Positions 36,259 to 46,215 are shown, counted from the first letter of the stretch. The stretch is DNA of 64,000 nt from Gracilaria gracilis (GCA_030374805.1 JARGSG010000004.1:1240001-1304000), one strand, 5' to 3'. Numbers and translations: made by a program. Notes: a model not told the origin generated them from the letters alone.

Positions 36259-36796
36259 CAAGAATCACAGGTATGATTGATTTGGAACTCATATTTATAC
36301 AGTAGTTCTATCTAAAGATAAGGCTCGTTCTCTTTCCTGAAGAAGGCCAAAAACGGTAACGGCCATTATATACTCAAATATCACCCCTTTGAGTTCCATA
36401 ACCATACTGAAGACATTTCTTTTCGATCCCGCAACTTGTTCGACAAAGTGCTCTTGGTAGTCTTTCGTCGAGTTCCACCTTATCGGGCTGTTTTGTACAC
36501 GTACGTTCTTTTTGTCAGGGATCGGAGATGTTCATCTCCCTCTTGACACTGCAGAGTAGATACCCTTTGGTACATTGTTGGAATGCTTTGAAATTATGAC
36601 AGCCGAGCAGCGAGAGAACGAGTCTTTGGAAAATAGTGACGAATGCTTTTTGGGGACCAACGGTATCCTCTGATGACTGATTGCGACGGGCTACTCGTAT
36701 GGCCGCGGTGCTCGTCTCTGAGGCCAGAAGCAGTCTTAATCTCGCCATCTCGGAAGGAGTGACGTACCATAATCCAGAGATCAAACCAGATATGAA
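36259..36796. promoter_or_regulatory. Spacer and probable promoter between the paralogues
   Basis: The 538-bp stretch has no credible gene. It should contain the 3' end of paralogue 1 and the promoter of paralogue 2. I found no clear TATA box or poly(A) signal. Confidence 0.4.
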
Positions 36797-37837
36797 ATGG
36801 TCGAACTTGAATTGTCAGCGCCCCTTGTGAGTATACTAGTAGCCATCACAAGCTGTATCAGCGAACTGTTGCTTTTCAAATCACTGCAACGCATCATATC
36901 CCTCCGAGAGTATACCCTTCTTCAAAACCACCGCCCCGTTTATCTGAGAGCTCACGTCAGACGAGTACGCGTCGCTCAGTTTGTTTTGCTGATCTGCTTC
37001 ATCGCGATAGAAATCGTATTCTCATCATTTTCATCGACGACTACTATCAAAACAAAGAAGGATGAAGCTTGTATCTCACTTCGTCTATCCATTGACACAA
37101 ACTCTTCAGAGTTTGTCTTCCCATACGGGGCAAGATATGTGTTTGCAAACTGTCTTAGTGTTTACAAAGATGTCGCTTCAGTGTACATGGGAAATTTGAG
37201 TATGACTTCGAACAAGGTTATCTGCAGTGATTCTGCAGTTTATCGGTTTACGTTTGAAAAAGAGAAAAAACTTGATACGCATGGTGGGACTCAAAGTTGC
37301 TCAACTGTTCGTGGGGCTACTAGTTGTGCTTGGGTGAAGAAAGAAGGGTCTACTTTGTGGTTGAGTGAACAAGGCGGCCCTGTATCTCTATTCGATAAGG
37401 AAGCGTTCTTTAGCAAGACGGAACTGTTCTTCGATATTGACAAAAATGCGTTACAGCTCCTCGCCAAAAGAATGGCAGCAAACGAGAACACATTCGGTTA
37501 CTTCTTTCGAAAGAACGTCCTGCTAGATTCCGTTGAAGATGTATGCGAATTTGAGTATGATCGGAGGCAAGGAACAAGCGTTCCTAATTCAGTCGCTGTC
37601 TTGCTGGTGGTGATATGGTCCACGTCAATAGGAGCGTTCTGCATGAGCTGTTTCGTAGTCAGTAGGTCGCTGTACGATGTTTCGAATGCGTTTGACATGG
37701 TGACCAGAACAGTTCGACCTCACGACGACCAGATGTATCCAATTCAAAACCCTGCGGTTTTCCTGCTCGCGGAAGACGTCGGTGGTTCTGGCGCGCGTTT
37801 CGTACTGCGCAACGTGGATGACGTCGGCTCAGGATAA
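36797..37837 (+). CDS. Three-helix membrane protein, paralogue 2 (346 aa)
   Basis: The protein has the same layout as the gene at 35,239: helix 1 at about residues 8-27 (PLVSILVAITSCISELLLF), a basic loop (RAHVRRVRV), helix 2 at about 60-80 (QFVLLICFIAIEIVF), a Cys-containing domain of about 185 residues, helix 3 at about 266-292 (SVAVLLVVIWSTSIGAFCMSC), and a short tail. Shared details include a TELFFDIDK/VKLFFEPDE-type segment and a VCEF/SCEF motif just before helix 3. Sequence identity is low, so the tandem duplication is old or evolution is fast. N-x-S/T sites (TNSSE, GNLSM) in the middle domain support an extracellular location. The function is unknown. The start ATG has no rival with better support. 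Confidence 0.72.
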   Translation: MVELELSAPLVSILVAITSCISELLLFKSLQRIISLREYTLLQNHRPVYLRAHVRRVRVAQFVLLICFIAIEIVFSSFSSTTTIKTKKDEACISLRLSIDTNSSEFVFPYGARYVFANCLSVYKDVASVYMGNLSMTSNKVICSDSAVYRFTFEKEKKLDTHGGTQSCSTVRGATSCAWVKKEGSTLWLSEQGGPVSLFDKEAFFSKTELFFDIDKNALQLLAKRMAANENTFGYFFRKNVLLDSVEDVCEFEYDRRQGTSVPNSVAVLLVVIWSTSIGAFCMSCFVVSRSLYDVSNAFDMVTRTVRPHDDQMYPIQNPAVFLLAEDVGGSGARFVLRNVDDVGSG

Positions 37838-39540
37838 TTGGATCGCTATGCATTACATGTTTTCAATTCTAAATTGATTTTCATATTACATCATTGATCC
37901 AATTTGTACTTGATATAAAAAGATTTGCAAAGCAGATTTGCTCCAGCAATGAACGTTCCTGAGCACTTCTGTGTTGACTTATCTCCAAGGAAATGCCTTG
38001 GATCAAAGTAGTCGAATAAGATTCTCTGGCTTTTCCAGGAACGCAGAAGTGGATTTATTGATGATCTGGAGCTGGCGGGTAGGACAATAAGATCTGGGTG
38101 ATGTGGCACATAATCTGCACTGTCGGTCCGAGCCCAGTGATTTGGCAGTTGGACCGCCTTTGGGCACTTGTAGTGGAAGGCTTCGCCCTTGGCAACAGCG
38201 AACGAATGCTCTGCTCGCGATCTAGCAGTTCTTCTCGCGTTTTTCGACTGTTGTCGTCTCAGGTTCTCTTATCCTACCTTTGTTCTTTCAATTTGTCTTT
38301 TTACCCTACCCGCCCTCCCTTTTTAGGAGCAGAGATGTCCTTCTGGGACACTCTGAACGCGTAAGGTGTTTACCCTACGGTGCAGCAGAGCATATGGCTC
38401 TTGCCGATCTGTGTCTCCTACACTATCCAAAATAAAGATCATCAAGATCGTTCTACAAAGCTCTGCGTAAGAAGTCAATAAAATTCGTTGTTATATGGTG
38501 TAATGCTCCCTTTCATATGTTCTTCTCATAGATTCCGAAACAGATTAAAGAAGTATCGAAGTATCGATCTCTTTGGTTGTCTTTTGACAAATAATGAAAG
38601 TCGGCACTGATGAATAAAACATGCCCGACGTGGAAGTTACTTTTGACTTGATTGCTTCGTTGCTCACGGGTACGCAATTGTTTAAACTTCGAAGTTGGGT
38701 ATTGGAGTTCTAAGATTTGTTTCCAAGAGGGTGCCTTCTGGAGGTAACGAAGCTTTCAGCAAATACTCGCCTTTCACACCCCCATTTTTCTTTTCAAATA
38801 ACAGTCTGGACAAGTGTTGAAGAACGTATACTCGAGCATGGGTGTTGTGTCGGGTTCGTCCCTGTTGGTCCTGCTTGGTTCGAATCGCCGCGCGCTAGGG
38901 CTGTGGGAAAGGAGAGAGGCGAAGGCGAGAGATTGGGCACCAAGAAAGTTCGCCATTGCATGCGGATGCCCCCAGACCTCCTGTGGACAGTCTGGAATTC
39001 TTTATTAAATAGACGTTCTCAATCTGCCACCTACGGTTCGTAGGTGGCGGCGCATTCGATTAAAACTTGAATCTGCGCGGGTTGCTTTCTCCAATTTGCA
39101 TTCGGCAACCTAGCCCATCAAGGTGTAACTGCTGGTCGAGATCGCCTTGTCTTCAAGGTGGATCAACAGTCACCATCATTTCCGTTTCGTCCAATAAGGC
39201 TGTGACAACTTTGCCAAAGCTGCAACCGTGCTGCCCAGTTTCTTTTACTACTCTCAGCAACGCAATCGTCGTTTCATCACCGCAATGTACCTCCAGGATA
39301 TACATTTACGGGAGTGAAGCGTTTTACACCACTCTCAACCTTCCTGCGCTTCAGAATGGCCGATCCATTGCGCAAAACGAAAGCCAGTCGAGACAAGGAA
39401 TGATGAATAGATACATACACAAGTAACTCGCAGTCCAATTGCTTCAACTTACGTAGGAGACATTCGACACGAACTTGCAAAGGGCTCTTGAGAACCTACA
39501 GCCGCAATCGACTGCTTTAACGCATTACATTGAAATGTTC
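37838..39540. other. Intergenic region, no gene seen
   Basis: About 1.7 kb separates a plus gene and the convergent end of the nitrate-reductase-like gene. Frames up to 119 codons (39067-39426, 38717-39043) have no motifs and overlap in several frames. A perfect small hairpin lies at 39,026-39,048. Confidence 0.55.
39026..39048. repeat. Perfect hairpin
   Basis: Arms GCCACCTACG and CGTAGGTGGC surround a GTT loop. Its purpose is unknown. It lies between genes and is not followed by a T-run. Confidence 0.5.
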
Positions 39541-42132
39541 TCAGAAGTTCATTATGTTTTCTTTCTTATAACCGATGTTTTGCAAACTAGACAGACAGGA
39601 AGAAATCATATCTGGCGGCCCGCACAAAAGGATGAGCGTATCATCTGCCGGCCCTGGTATACGATCTCGAATCATCTGTTCAGTGACCAACCCATGGCTA
39701 TACATCCAAAATGTTGGGATCTTTTCTAGAGTGTACCACACATGTATGTTTTCTCGTTTCTGAGCCATAAGGTCCAAGTCTGGTTGCAAAAGAATGTCGT
39801 ATTGTGTACGATTTGCGTACAACAGGAAGATTTTTGTCTTGTCCGACGAACTTTGATAGACGTTGTGCATCACTTGAAACGCTGGGGTGATCCCGCTGCC
39901 ACCACATATTAGACCTATGCTTTGATACTCTTTCTCCCTTCTCTCGAAACTAACGATCCCGTTTCCCTTGTAATGAACCTGGCCACAGGGGCCAGTAACA
40001 CTCATCATATCCCCCAGGAGCAAACCCTCCATAAATTGCGACATCTTTCCGCCATTCGGGTGTTGAAGATCGGATCCAGCTGGGTAGACTTTTATGCAGA
40101 GCGTGAAATGTCCTAGTTGTTTCTCACTTGAAATAGGTGTGTACGATCGAATCAATGGTTCACCGTTGATCATTGTCCGAACCAGTATGTGCTGACCTAC
40201 TGGTATCCCAAGGTAATGGTTTTTGGATGGCAGTTTAAATTTGAAGATTCGTGTGTCGTACGATATGACCTTCTTCTCCACTAGTTCGAAACTTAGCCAA
40301 GCAGAAGGGTCTAACGCTTTGATGGGTATGTTGGCTACTCTCCGATTTGGAGTCAAGGAAGCATCTCTCTTTCTTGATAATCTTGACTCCGGTATAGGTC
40401 CGTCCACTCTATCACCTGGTATGTTAAACCCCTTTAGAGCATGAACTCCATAGTTTTCCTTCGATGTACTTGCTTCCGGATTGGAAATTAACTGTGTATG
40501 TCCAGAGCGGGTTCCAGTTCGTCTACTTTCACGTTCGCCATTTTGTTCCTTCTGTATATAGTTCGAGTTCATATTTTGTTTCTTGGCATGAAGGCCTTCA
40601 CTCCCAACGGTCTCAACGGTCTCGGAAAACAGAGAGGCTCGAAAGTTTGGTTCCTCCATCCATCCGCCTTGATTGCCACCTGCTACTGTTGGGTGAAGAA
40701 AGTTAATACGGAAACCGGGTTCGGTAGCAGCGCCCTGGTTGACACAAGTCTGAGATTCTGTGGAAGGTTTGGCTTTCACAATGTAGTGAGCATTGTTACC
40801 ACAACCTAACATATTCCAGTTCATCTCTCTCGGTTGCGTATTATTGGATTGATCCCATGCTCGGCAGCGTAACTCCTTTGATTGTCTTAGGGCCTCCCTA
40901 AAGTCCGAAGTTTCGACCTGAAAACTCCAAAACATCCAGCAGTAATACTTTCCATACTTTGTATTCTGACTTAGCTTCTCTTCTGGAAAACTTAGACTGC
41001 AAACATTCCATGATTGACCACCATCGAAAGAAATTTCAACTCTAGTAATCTTTCGCCCAGCACCCGAATAAGCATATCCTCTCACTTCAAACAGACCATT
41101 ATCATCCATTTCCAGGACGTATTTATGGCAGGGGTGAACTATGACGGAGTTTATGTTCAGTTCATTGAATGCATATTGCTCCTGGTACCAATACCTTTGT
41201 GAGTCCGCAAGTTTTCGGTCGACAATTGAAGGAAAGATTCTGTTCTCATACCGACAGTAGTGACTTTCCAGGGGTGTGTCGGACACTTCAATGGAGCTCA
41301 GCCATTTTACCATTCTTGCCCCAATCCAGCCAGGAACAATAAGGCGAATCGGGAAACCGTTTCGTTCACTAATATGTTCCCCGTTCTGTTTATAGGCGAT
41401 AATAGCATTCGAAAACGGATTCAATGCAGTTTCAATATCAATTGAAGAACCGTATGTACCTTTCGGCAATTTCTCCTCCTTGGATGCTATGAAGTGTATG
41501 TGTTTCGATCGGGATACGTCGACTTCACAGAGTTTGAGAATATCAATGAGACGAACCCCTGTCCAAAACGAACAGGATGTGGCAGCAGCGCCCCAGCTTA
41601 ATCCGCTTGTCACCTTGACCATGTTCATCTCTTTTCCGCGGTTGTTAGCGGATGTCACTGAAACGGGCATGGTGACAGTCGGCATTGACGCAAGTTGGTC
41701 CATGGTGAAGAATTTTGGCTTGTGTACAAGCCCTTTAATATGCAATTTATGCTCCTTCCAATCTAGTTTGGGAATAGCGCCACGATTCCGCACGAACTGT
41801 ATCGAAAGCGGTGTGATGAAACCTCCTTCATACAGGTGAGGAAGAGATGGTTGAGTGTTGACCGAGTTCTCATCAGATGACGGTTCCATCCTGTGCATCT
41901 TTGGCGTGGAACGGGTTGCTAATGGGATGGCCGTTGTGTTTGGAGCTGGTTTCGACTTGGTTGTGCTGGCACCTGAAGCGCCTCCCTGAGTTGCAGGAGT
42001 GGACATCTTCGTCCTGGTTTTCAAGTTATCAGTTAGGAGAAGCTTTCGAGTCGCAGAGTACGGGAGACGTTGCGTTGAAGAAGAATGCAGATGTTGAATA
42101 TTGGCTTCCTGAGAAGAAACGCAGCCACCCAT
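39541..42132 (-). CDS. Nitrate-reductase-like protein lacking the Mo-ligand Cys and cytochrome b5
   Basis: The 863-aa frame has the order of eukaryotic nitrate reductase: a molybdopterin domain (about residues 95-310), a dimerisation domain (about 325-455, with RAWDQ and NTQP), a hinge (HPTVAGGNQGGW), then an FAD domain (RSYTPIS near 664-670) and an NADH domain (GGSGITP near 746, CGPPDM near 839). It should bind FAD and NADH. Three things are odd. The cysteine that ligates Mo in this family (context CAGNRR) is Ser161 here (TSANNR, codon TCC at 41,652-41,650). The pterin-site His of the VRNH motif is Arg117. The heme (cytochrome b5) domain, with its HPGG motif, is absent, and a polar linker of about 120 residues takes its place. 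The N-terminus MGGCVSS resembles a myristoylation/palmitoylation signal. True nitrate reduction is doubtful. A flavin reductase with a regulatory or altered Mo domain is possible. Confidence 0.85.
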   Translation of the reverse strand: MGGCVSSQEANIQHLHSSSTQRLPYSATRKLLLTDNLKTRTKMSTPATQGGASGASTTKSKPAPNTTAIPLATRSTPKMHRMEPSSDENSVNTQPSLPHLYEGGFITPLSIQFVRNRGAIPKLDWKEHKLHIKGLVHKPKFFTMDQLASMPTVTMPVSVTSANNRGKEMNMVKVTSGLSWGAAATSCSFWTGVRLIDILKLCEVDVSRSKHIHFIASKEEKLPKGTYGSSIDIETALNPFSNAIIAYKQNGEHISERNGFPIRLIVPGWIGARMVKWLSSIEVSDTPLESHYCRYENRIFPSIVDRKLADSQRYWYQEQYAFNELNINSVIVHPCHKYVLEMDDNGLFEVRGYAYSGAGRKITRVEISFDGGQSWNVCSLSFPEEKLSQNTKYGKYYCWMFWSFQVETSDFREALRQSKELRCRAWDQSNNTQPREMNWNMLGCGNNAHYIVKAKPSTESQTCVNQGAATEPGFRINFLHPTVAGGNQGGWMEEPNFRASLFSETVETVGSEGLHAKKQNMNSNYIQKEQNGERESRRTGTRSGHTQLISNPEASTSKENYGVHALKGFNIPGDRVDGPIPESRLSRKRDASLTPNRRVANIPIKALDPSAWLSFELVEKKVISYDTRIFKFKLPSKNHYLGIPVGQHILVRTMINGEPLIRSYTPISSEKQLGHFTLCIKVYPAGSDLQHPNGGKMSQFMEGLLLGDMMSVTGPCGQVHYKGNGIVSFERREKEYQSIGLICGGSGITPAFQVMHNVYQSSSDKTKIFLLYANRTQYDILLQPDLDLMAQKRENIHVWYTLEKIPTFWMYSHGLVTEQMIRDRIPGPADDTLILLCGPPDMISSCLSSLQNIGYKKENIMNF

Positions 42133-42143
42133 TACGCCGCCAT

Positions 42144-42208
42144 CTAGAGAAGAGGGAATGAAGCAAACAAAACAGCAAAAGATTATAAATGTAGAAGGTT
42201 TTACTCAC
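42144..42208 (-). other. Probable 65-nt intron at the 5' end of the nitrate-reductase-like gene
   Basis: The minus strand reads CCAG|GTGAGTAA at 42,208, then a pyrimidine-rich run ending CTTCTCTAG at 42,144. Removing it joins an upstream open frame with an ATG at 42,368 (MVSQPCNKS...) in phase 1 with the frame of the main ORF, passing through Gln-Pro-Asp-Gly-Gly-Val-Met-Gly. The spliced product would carry 54-60 extra N-terminal residues and lose the exposed MGGCVSS end. If translation starts at 42,132 instead, the intron lies in the 5' leader. An ATG at 42,143 opens a three-codon frame whose TAA overlaps the main start (TAATG). Confidence 0.65.
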
Positions 42209-42368
42209 CTGGTTGAAACTGGAAGTAGAGCAGAGGGAACGCGGTCGTTCTCCGTCGAGAGAAACCGAAAACTGTAGTGGGGACGATGGGCGAACTCGAG
42301 CATGAAGGAACTCGCATACTTGAGAATTCCAGTACCAACGGACTTTTGTTGCATGGCTGCGAAACCAT
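42209..42368 (-). CDS. Possible first coding exon of the nitrate-reductase-like gene
   Basis: The frame from the ATG at 42,368 runs to the splice donor at 42,208 with no stop. The peptide is rich in Ser and Pro and contains FGFSRRRTTAFPLLYF, which could act as an organelle-targeting or simply a leader region. It lies in the right phase for the main ORF after splicing. No conservation evidence is available, so it may instead be untranslated. Confidence 0.4.
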
Positions 42369-42685
42369 AGGGCCGGCAGGCACGGCTTACCGGGATGATG
42401 CGACCCAACTTGTTCGTGAACGGGGCCGTTCAACAGGATGGCTTTAACGGCCAAACTTTCATTGCCGGCAATTGAGGTCCAACTCCAGCCGGGTGGAACT
42501 CTTTGTTCTACCTTGCCATGGACATGTGAATTCTATGTACATAAACGCCAAACTCTCAAAATACTAGAAAGTTTTCCCATTATTTAATTGGCACAATTTG
42601 ACCATTTGAATACTATCTGTCGAATGTTCAAAATTCAAAAGTTCATTTCTTGGGCCCTGTGGGCCCGCACTGCAGCGTATTCTGC

Positions 42686-42694
42686 TATATATAT
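42686..42694 (-). promoter_or_regulatory. TATA-like box upstream of the nitrate-reductase-like gene
   Basis: A TATATATAT run lies about 320 nt before the ATG at 42,368. It is a candidate core promoter with a long leader. The surrounding sequence is AT-rich, so this could be chance. Confidence 0.3.
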
Positions 42695-43147
42695 CCGAAA
42701 TATTTGCAATACTGATTCTTCCAACAAATAACGGAATGCGTTTGGCAAAATGAATAATCTATTGAAAGAGGAACAAGTGAAGAAATCTTTACTTCGATAA
42801 ATTCCTCAATTATCAAATTTCATATCCAAACAGATTTCCTCTCATTAAATACCTTTATTCAAATTTTGAAGAAAGGTATTCTGAAACCATCATTCTTTTT
42901 GTTCTTGAATTAAATTTAATTACAATTCTGACTAATAAAAAGTTTGAGTAAACATATCGAACCCTTACAATTCAAGCCAATAGTGGAACGTCTGAGAATT
43001 TGATAAGCTTCTCAACATGTTACAAACCCCCTTGTTCACCTGCGTTCCCGCCGTTGCGGGTCACATGCATCAAAACCACAACGTTATTCCAATTGCATAC
43101 ACGACTATTACAAACAAGAAAACAGTCTATCAATTCCAGAACCATCA
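42695..43147. other. Intergenic region, no gene seen
   Basis: The stretch is AT-rich. The frame at 43000-43314 overlaps the end of the next minus-strand gene and looks like a shadow. Confidence 0.5.
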
Positions 43148-44332
43148 CTAGCCCGACGGCACATTCTGCGTGTGCAGAGCAAGCGTTCTCCCCAAAGACT
43201 GCCTCACTTCTCCGAGCTGCAGCACTGATAGTATCACAAAGTCACATACTGCCCCAAACCCGTGAACACTTAGCCAGTCCGCAGCATATGCCAAAGCATA
43301 CGAGATATATGTAGAGATACGAGCACTCTCTAGATGCACACTCGCGCTGGTGAGTTCCAACCTCTTTCCTTTCGACACTTCAATTCGAATCACACCCCAG
43401 TCAAACGTGTTGCTCAATCGAGATACACGAACAAAGGCCTCTTCGCAATCATTCCTTTCCTCACAAATCTGTGCATAAGTGCGCAGACGGCATGAACGAC
43501 TCGGCGGGACGCCACATTCACGCAGCATATGACCCGCGGTTGCACACGGCAGCCCGGGAATACAAAGCACAGCGGAAGGGCCCCTCTCGCGCAATAAACA
43601 GTTCCCAAATCCATGTTGCTTGAGCCACGACGTTTCCACGCAGTCTGCTATGCCGAAGGAGGATCCTGCCGAGTCAGTTGGTACCGGTCTTGGTGGAGGC
43701 GTCCATGAATCAGGTCCAGGTGGCTCCGTCGATATGGGGTCGAAATGGCCACACTGGCAGAGATAAGCCAACGCCCCCCCAAAAACGGCTGCCTCACACC
43801 TTGCATCTTGCTGTGGCCGGGGTTTTGTCCAACAACCGATTGTTAATTGTTTGTCTTTGACAAGGACTGAGCAAGTCGGCGAAAGGTGAAGAAGATAGAT
43901 AAACTTACGCCATTGCAACATCTACATGTGCATCGGCCCGAACCACCCGAGAGTCCGCTTGGGAGTGTGATGTGGTCAAAACAGATAGCATCGTCACACG
44001 GTGGTGGACCCTGCTCGGAACCAGTGCACAGAGACTCATCGCTTAACTCTTCTTCGCAATACATGTTGCGCCTGTCAGAAATTCAACTACGTCAAATATG
44101 GCCATGAAGATAGGAGCTTACTATACGATATCCGCGGCTGATATGTCTTGTGAGCGAGTGAGAGGACATGCAATGCTTGTCTGTTTGGGTTAGCGGGTGT
44201 GTTTTCTGTGCGTCGAGCCTTTAAAGATGCTTCTTTGTGATTGGGACCGGAGCAGCAGCACCCAAGAACACTGAAAGTGAGCAAAAGGTACACGGCACAG
44301 AACGGCGGCTTTCTAACATGAACGAACGACAT
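43148..44332 (-). CDS. Secreted Cys-rich protein, three exons, unknown function
   Basis: My model joins 44,332-44,127, 44,071-43,909 and 43,810-43,148 (343 aa). Intron 1 (44,126-44,072, 55 nt) starts GTATAG and ends TTTCTGACAG. Intron 2 (43,908-43,811, 98 nt) starts GTAAGT, has a TTAAC branch-like site and ends CCACAG. These choices keep the frame open throughout. The start gives a signal peptide (CAVYLLLTFSVLGCCCSG). The middle is Cys-rich and acidic (MYCEEELSDESLC, GRCTCRCCNG). The last exon has Cys-rich parts (CCHF-free, for example LCQCGHFD, CIPGLPCAT, CGVPPSRSC, ICEERNDC) and then a less Cys-rich end with a hydrophobic stretch (YAADWLSVHGFGAVCDFVILSVL). No family is recognised. Intron 2's acceptor is the least certain, since an earlier CTCAG would break the frame. 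Confidence 0.55.
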
Positions 44333-44380
44333 TGTACAGATTTGCAGGACAGGACATGCAGGAGAACATCGCGAGTCTTA

Positions 44381-44388
44381 GTCTTATA
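44381..44388 (-). promoter_or_regulatory. TATA box of the secreted Cys-rich gene
   Basis: TATAAGAC on the minus strand lies about 50 nt before the ATG at 44,332, a normal core-promoter place with a short leader. A similar TTTAAGAC lies before the gene at 47,157. Confidence 0.5.
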
Positions 44389-44796
44389 TGCACCCGCTTT
44401 TCGAGATAACTAGTACTAGAATGAACGCGCGTGTGACCGCACACTGCATCTCTTGTGTAACGTAGTTGCTGCATGCCATGTCGGGGGGGGGAGAGAAGCT
44501 AGTTCTCTTTATGTTGTATCCCTCTGGTAGGGAGCAAGGCACTGCTCCCTCGATGCTCGAGGGAAGCCCCACGATGTCACTGTGCTCGAGCCACCGTTCC
44601 CCTTCTTCGTTCAAGTGAGTTCAGAATCTCAGAAGCAGCCATTCAACAATGGTTATGTGGCACACTCTGACAGCTATTCCACTCATCTCTTAGAATTCCT
44701 GATCATGTTGAATTTGCACACAACGTTTTTCAATGCCTTTGCTACATAACTGGATAAGCTTCTCAACATGATTACGCTAAGGTAGGAACGTTACCG
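44389..44796. other. Upstream region, no gene seen
   Basis: The frame at 44384-44614 has no motif. The stretch probably holds upstream promoter sequence. Confidence 0.45.
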
Positions 44797-45672
44797 TTGG
44801 TTTCTCAAGCATGGACTCTTTCTCTCCATTTTCTGGCGGTGGTCATGTACTGCACGGGTAATCCGATCAATCTCACCGTCCCAACCGGCCATCTATCTTC
44901 AGAAACAGATCTTGCCTTTGAATGTAGTGTGTTTTATTGTGGATGCAATGGTGCTCGCTATGTCTTTCGGCGCTATTGGGCAGTGGGAGATCATTAGCAC
45001 CTGTTGTGGCAGGTGTTTGTGGAGCTGTATTTGGAATAACCTCAGATACGATAGGTATCGCCACAGACTCAATGGCAGTTCAAGACTAACTCTTCAACAG
45101 ACAGAAGTGAAATTATATCCAAGCTTGGCGTATCGTCTTCTGCATTCGGCATAGCATCTCTTGTAGCTGACACTTCCCTCAGCAGTAGAATCAGGGGTGG
45201 AATTAATTGCTGATGCTGTAAGGGCTGGAAAAGCAGTGTCAAAATCCTTAAAACCGTGCAAATCCACGTCAATGTTTGGTACAAAGGGATCGTACACCCC
45301 TTCGAAATTTCAGCTGATCAGCTCGATTCCCAAGGTAGGAAAACCATGCCAAAGTCAAGAGTGGCTAAAGCAAATGAGGATATCACCATGAAAGGTAAGA
45401 GTTATACGCGAGGGTTTATCAACGCCTTGTGATATTATGATATTAAGTCTGTGGACACCGCGTGTACTTCAGCGAACTCCTTTTGCAAAAGAGCAAAACA
45501 TGGCGCATGGGCTTCAGCACAGATTGGAGCGCAAGCTATGACCTATACTCTTCTCATTCGAGGTGCTTGGCACGTAGATAATGACGACGAACCAGAAGAG
45601 AGTGCGGCAGACGCGGATGGGGTGATGAACGAAACCATCAAAATGGTATATCAAGAGTTCCCAATGCCTTAA
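44797..45672 (+). pseudogene. Possible decayed or spliced gene, unrecognised
   Basis: Plus-strand pieces in different frames read like protein: a hydrophobic start around 44,797-44,880 (LSLHFLAVVMYCTG), a Gly/Ala-rich piece near 45,000 (VVAGVCGAVFGIT), a piece near 45,197-45,391 (ELIADAVRAGKAVSKSLKP) and one at 45,451-45,672 (ANSFCKRAKHGAWASAQIGAQAM, acidic end). Possible splice donors (GGTAAGAG near 45,393) exist, but I could not build a consistent model. Minus frames over the same span also lack motifs. It may be an intron-containing gene or a pseudogene. Confidence 0.25.
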
Positions 45673-46215
45673 GCCTCCCTGCTAGGATGTTCTATGAATT
45701 TAGCAATAGAGATGCCTACCATGATGGTTCATCGGCTGCGAGCAGTGTCGTGCTTACAATAGCACAGGAAGTAAAGCTAGTGATTGCAATATCATCAACC
45801 CCTGGTCAGTTTGCGTGTCTATCTGTAGTAGATTAGGGGGAAGAAGGCGGTTACAAATTGAGCTATGGTTGCTTCAGATATGCACTTTGTTCTTCGAAGT
45901 TTTTGTTTACGATTAATCATATTCAGATGCAATTGGTTTCGTTAACAGTTTCATTCTGTGCGCATACATTCATTTCAAATCCTCCTTGGAATTGCTTCTT
46001 ATCCAGAGAGCCACTTCTTCAAGTCCATAGAGCCTGTCGACCCCAAGTATCGTACGTGACAATTGAAGAAGCCATTGGGGTTACGGTTCGTACACTAGGC
46101 AGGGGACATACATATGCCCTCTGACCAGGGGACATAGTTTCTAGCAAACTAAATGCAACTTTGATGAGACCACGAGAATCCTCGACCCTTGAGGTGAATA
46201 TGGACTGTTTGAGGA
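45673..46215. other. No gene seen
   Basis: The 88-codon frame at 45858-46124 has no motif. The region is otherwise noncoding. Confidence 0.45.

Noticed and set aside
38860-38900. tRNA gene suggested by GGTTCGAATCG
   Set aside because: The flanking bases cannot pair as a T stem, and no A box or acceptor stem is found.
38717-39426. Small genes between the membrane paralogues and the nitrate-reductase-like gene
   Set aside because: Frames of 60 to 119 codons overlap on both strands without motifs or promoter signs.
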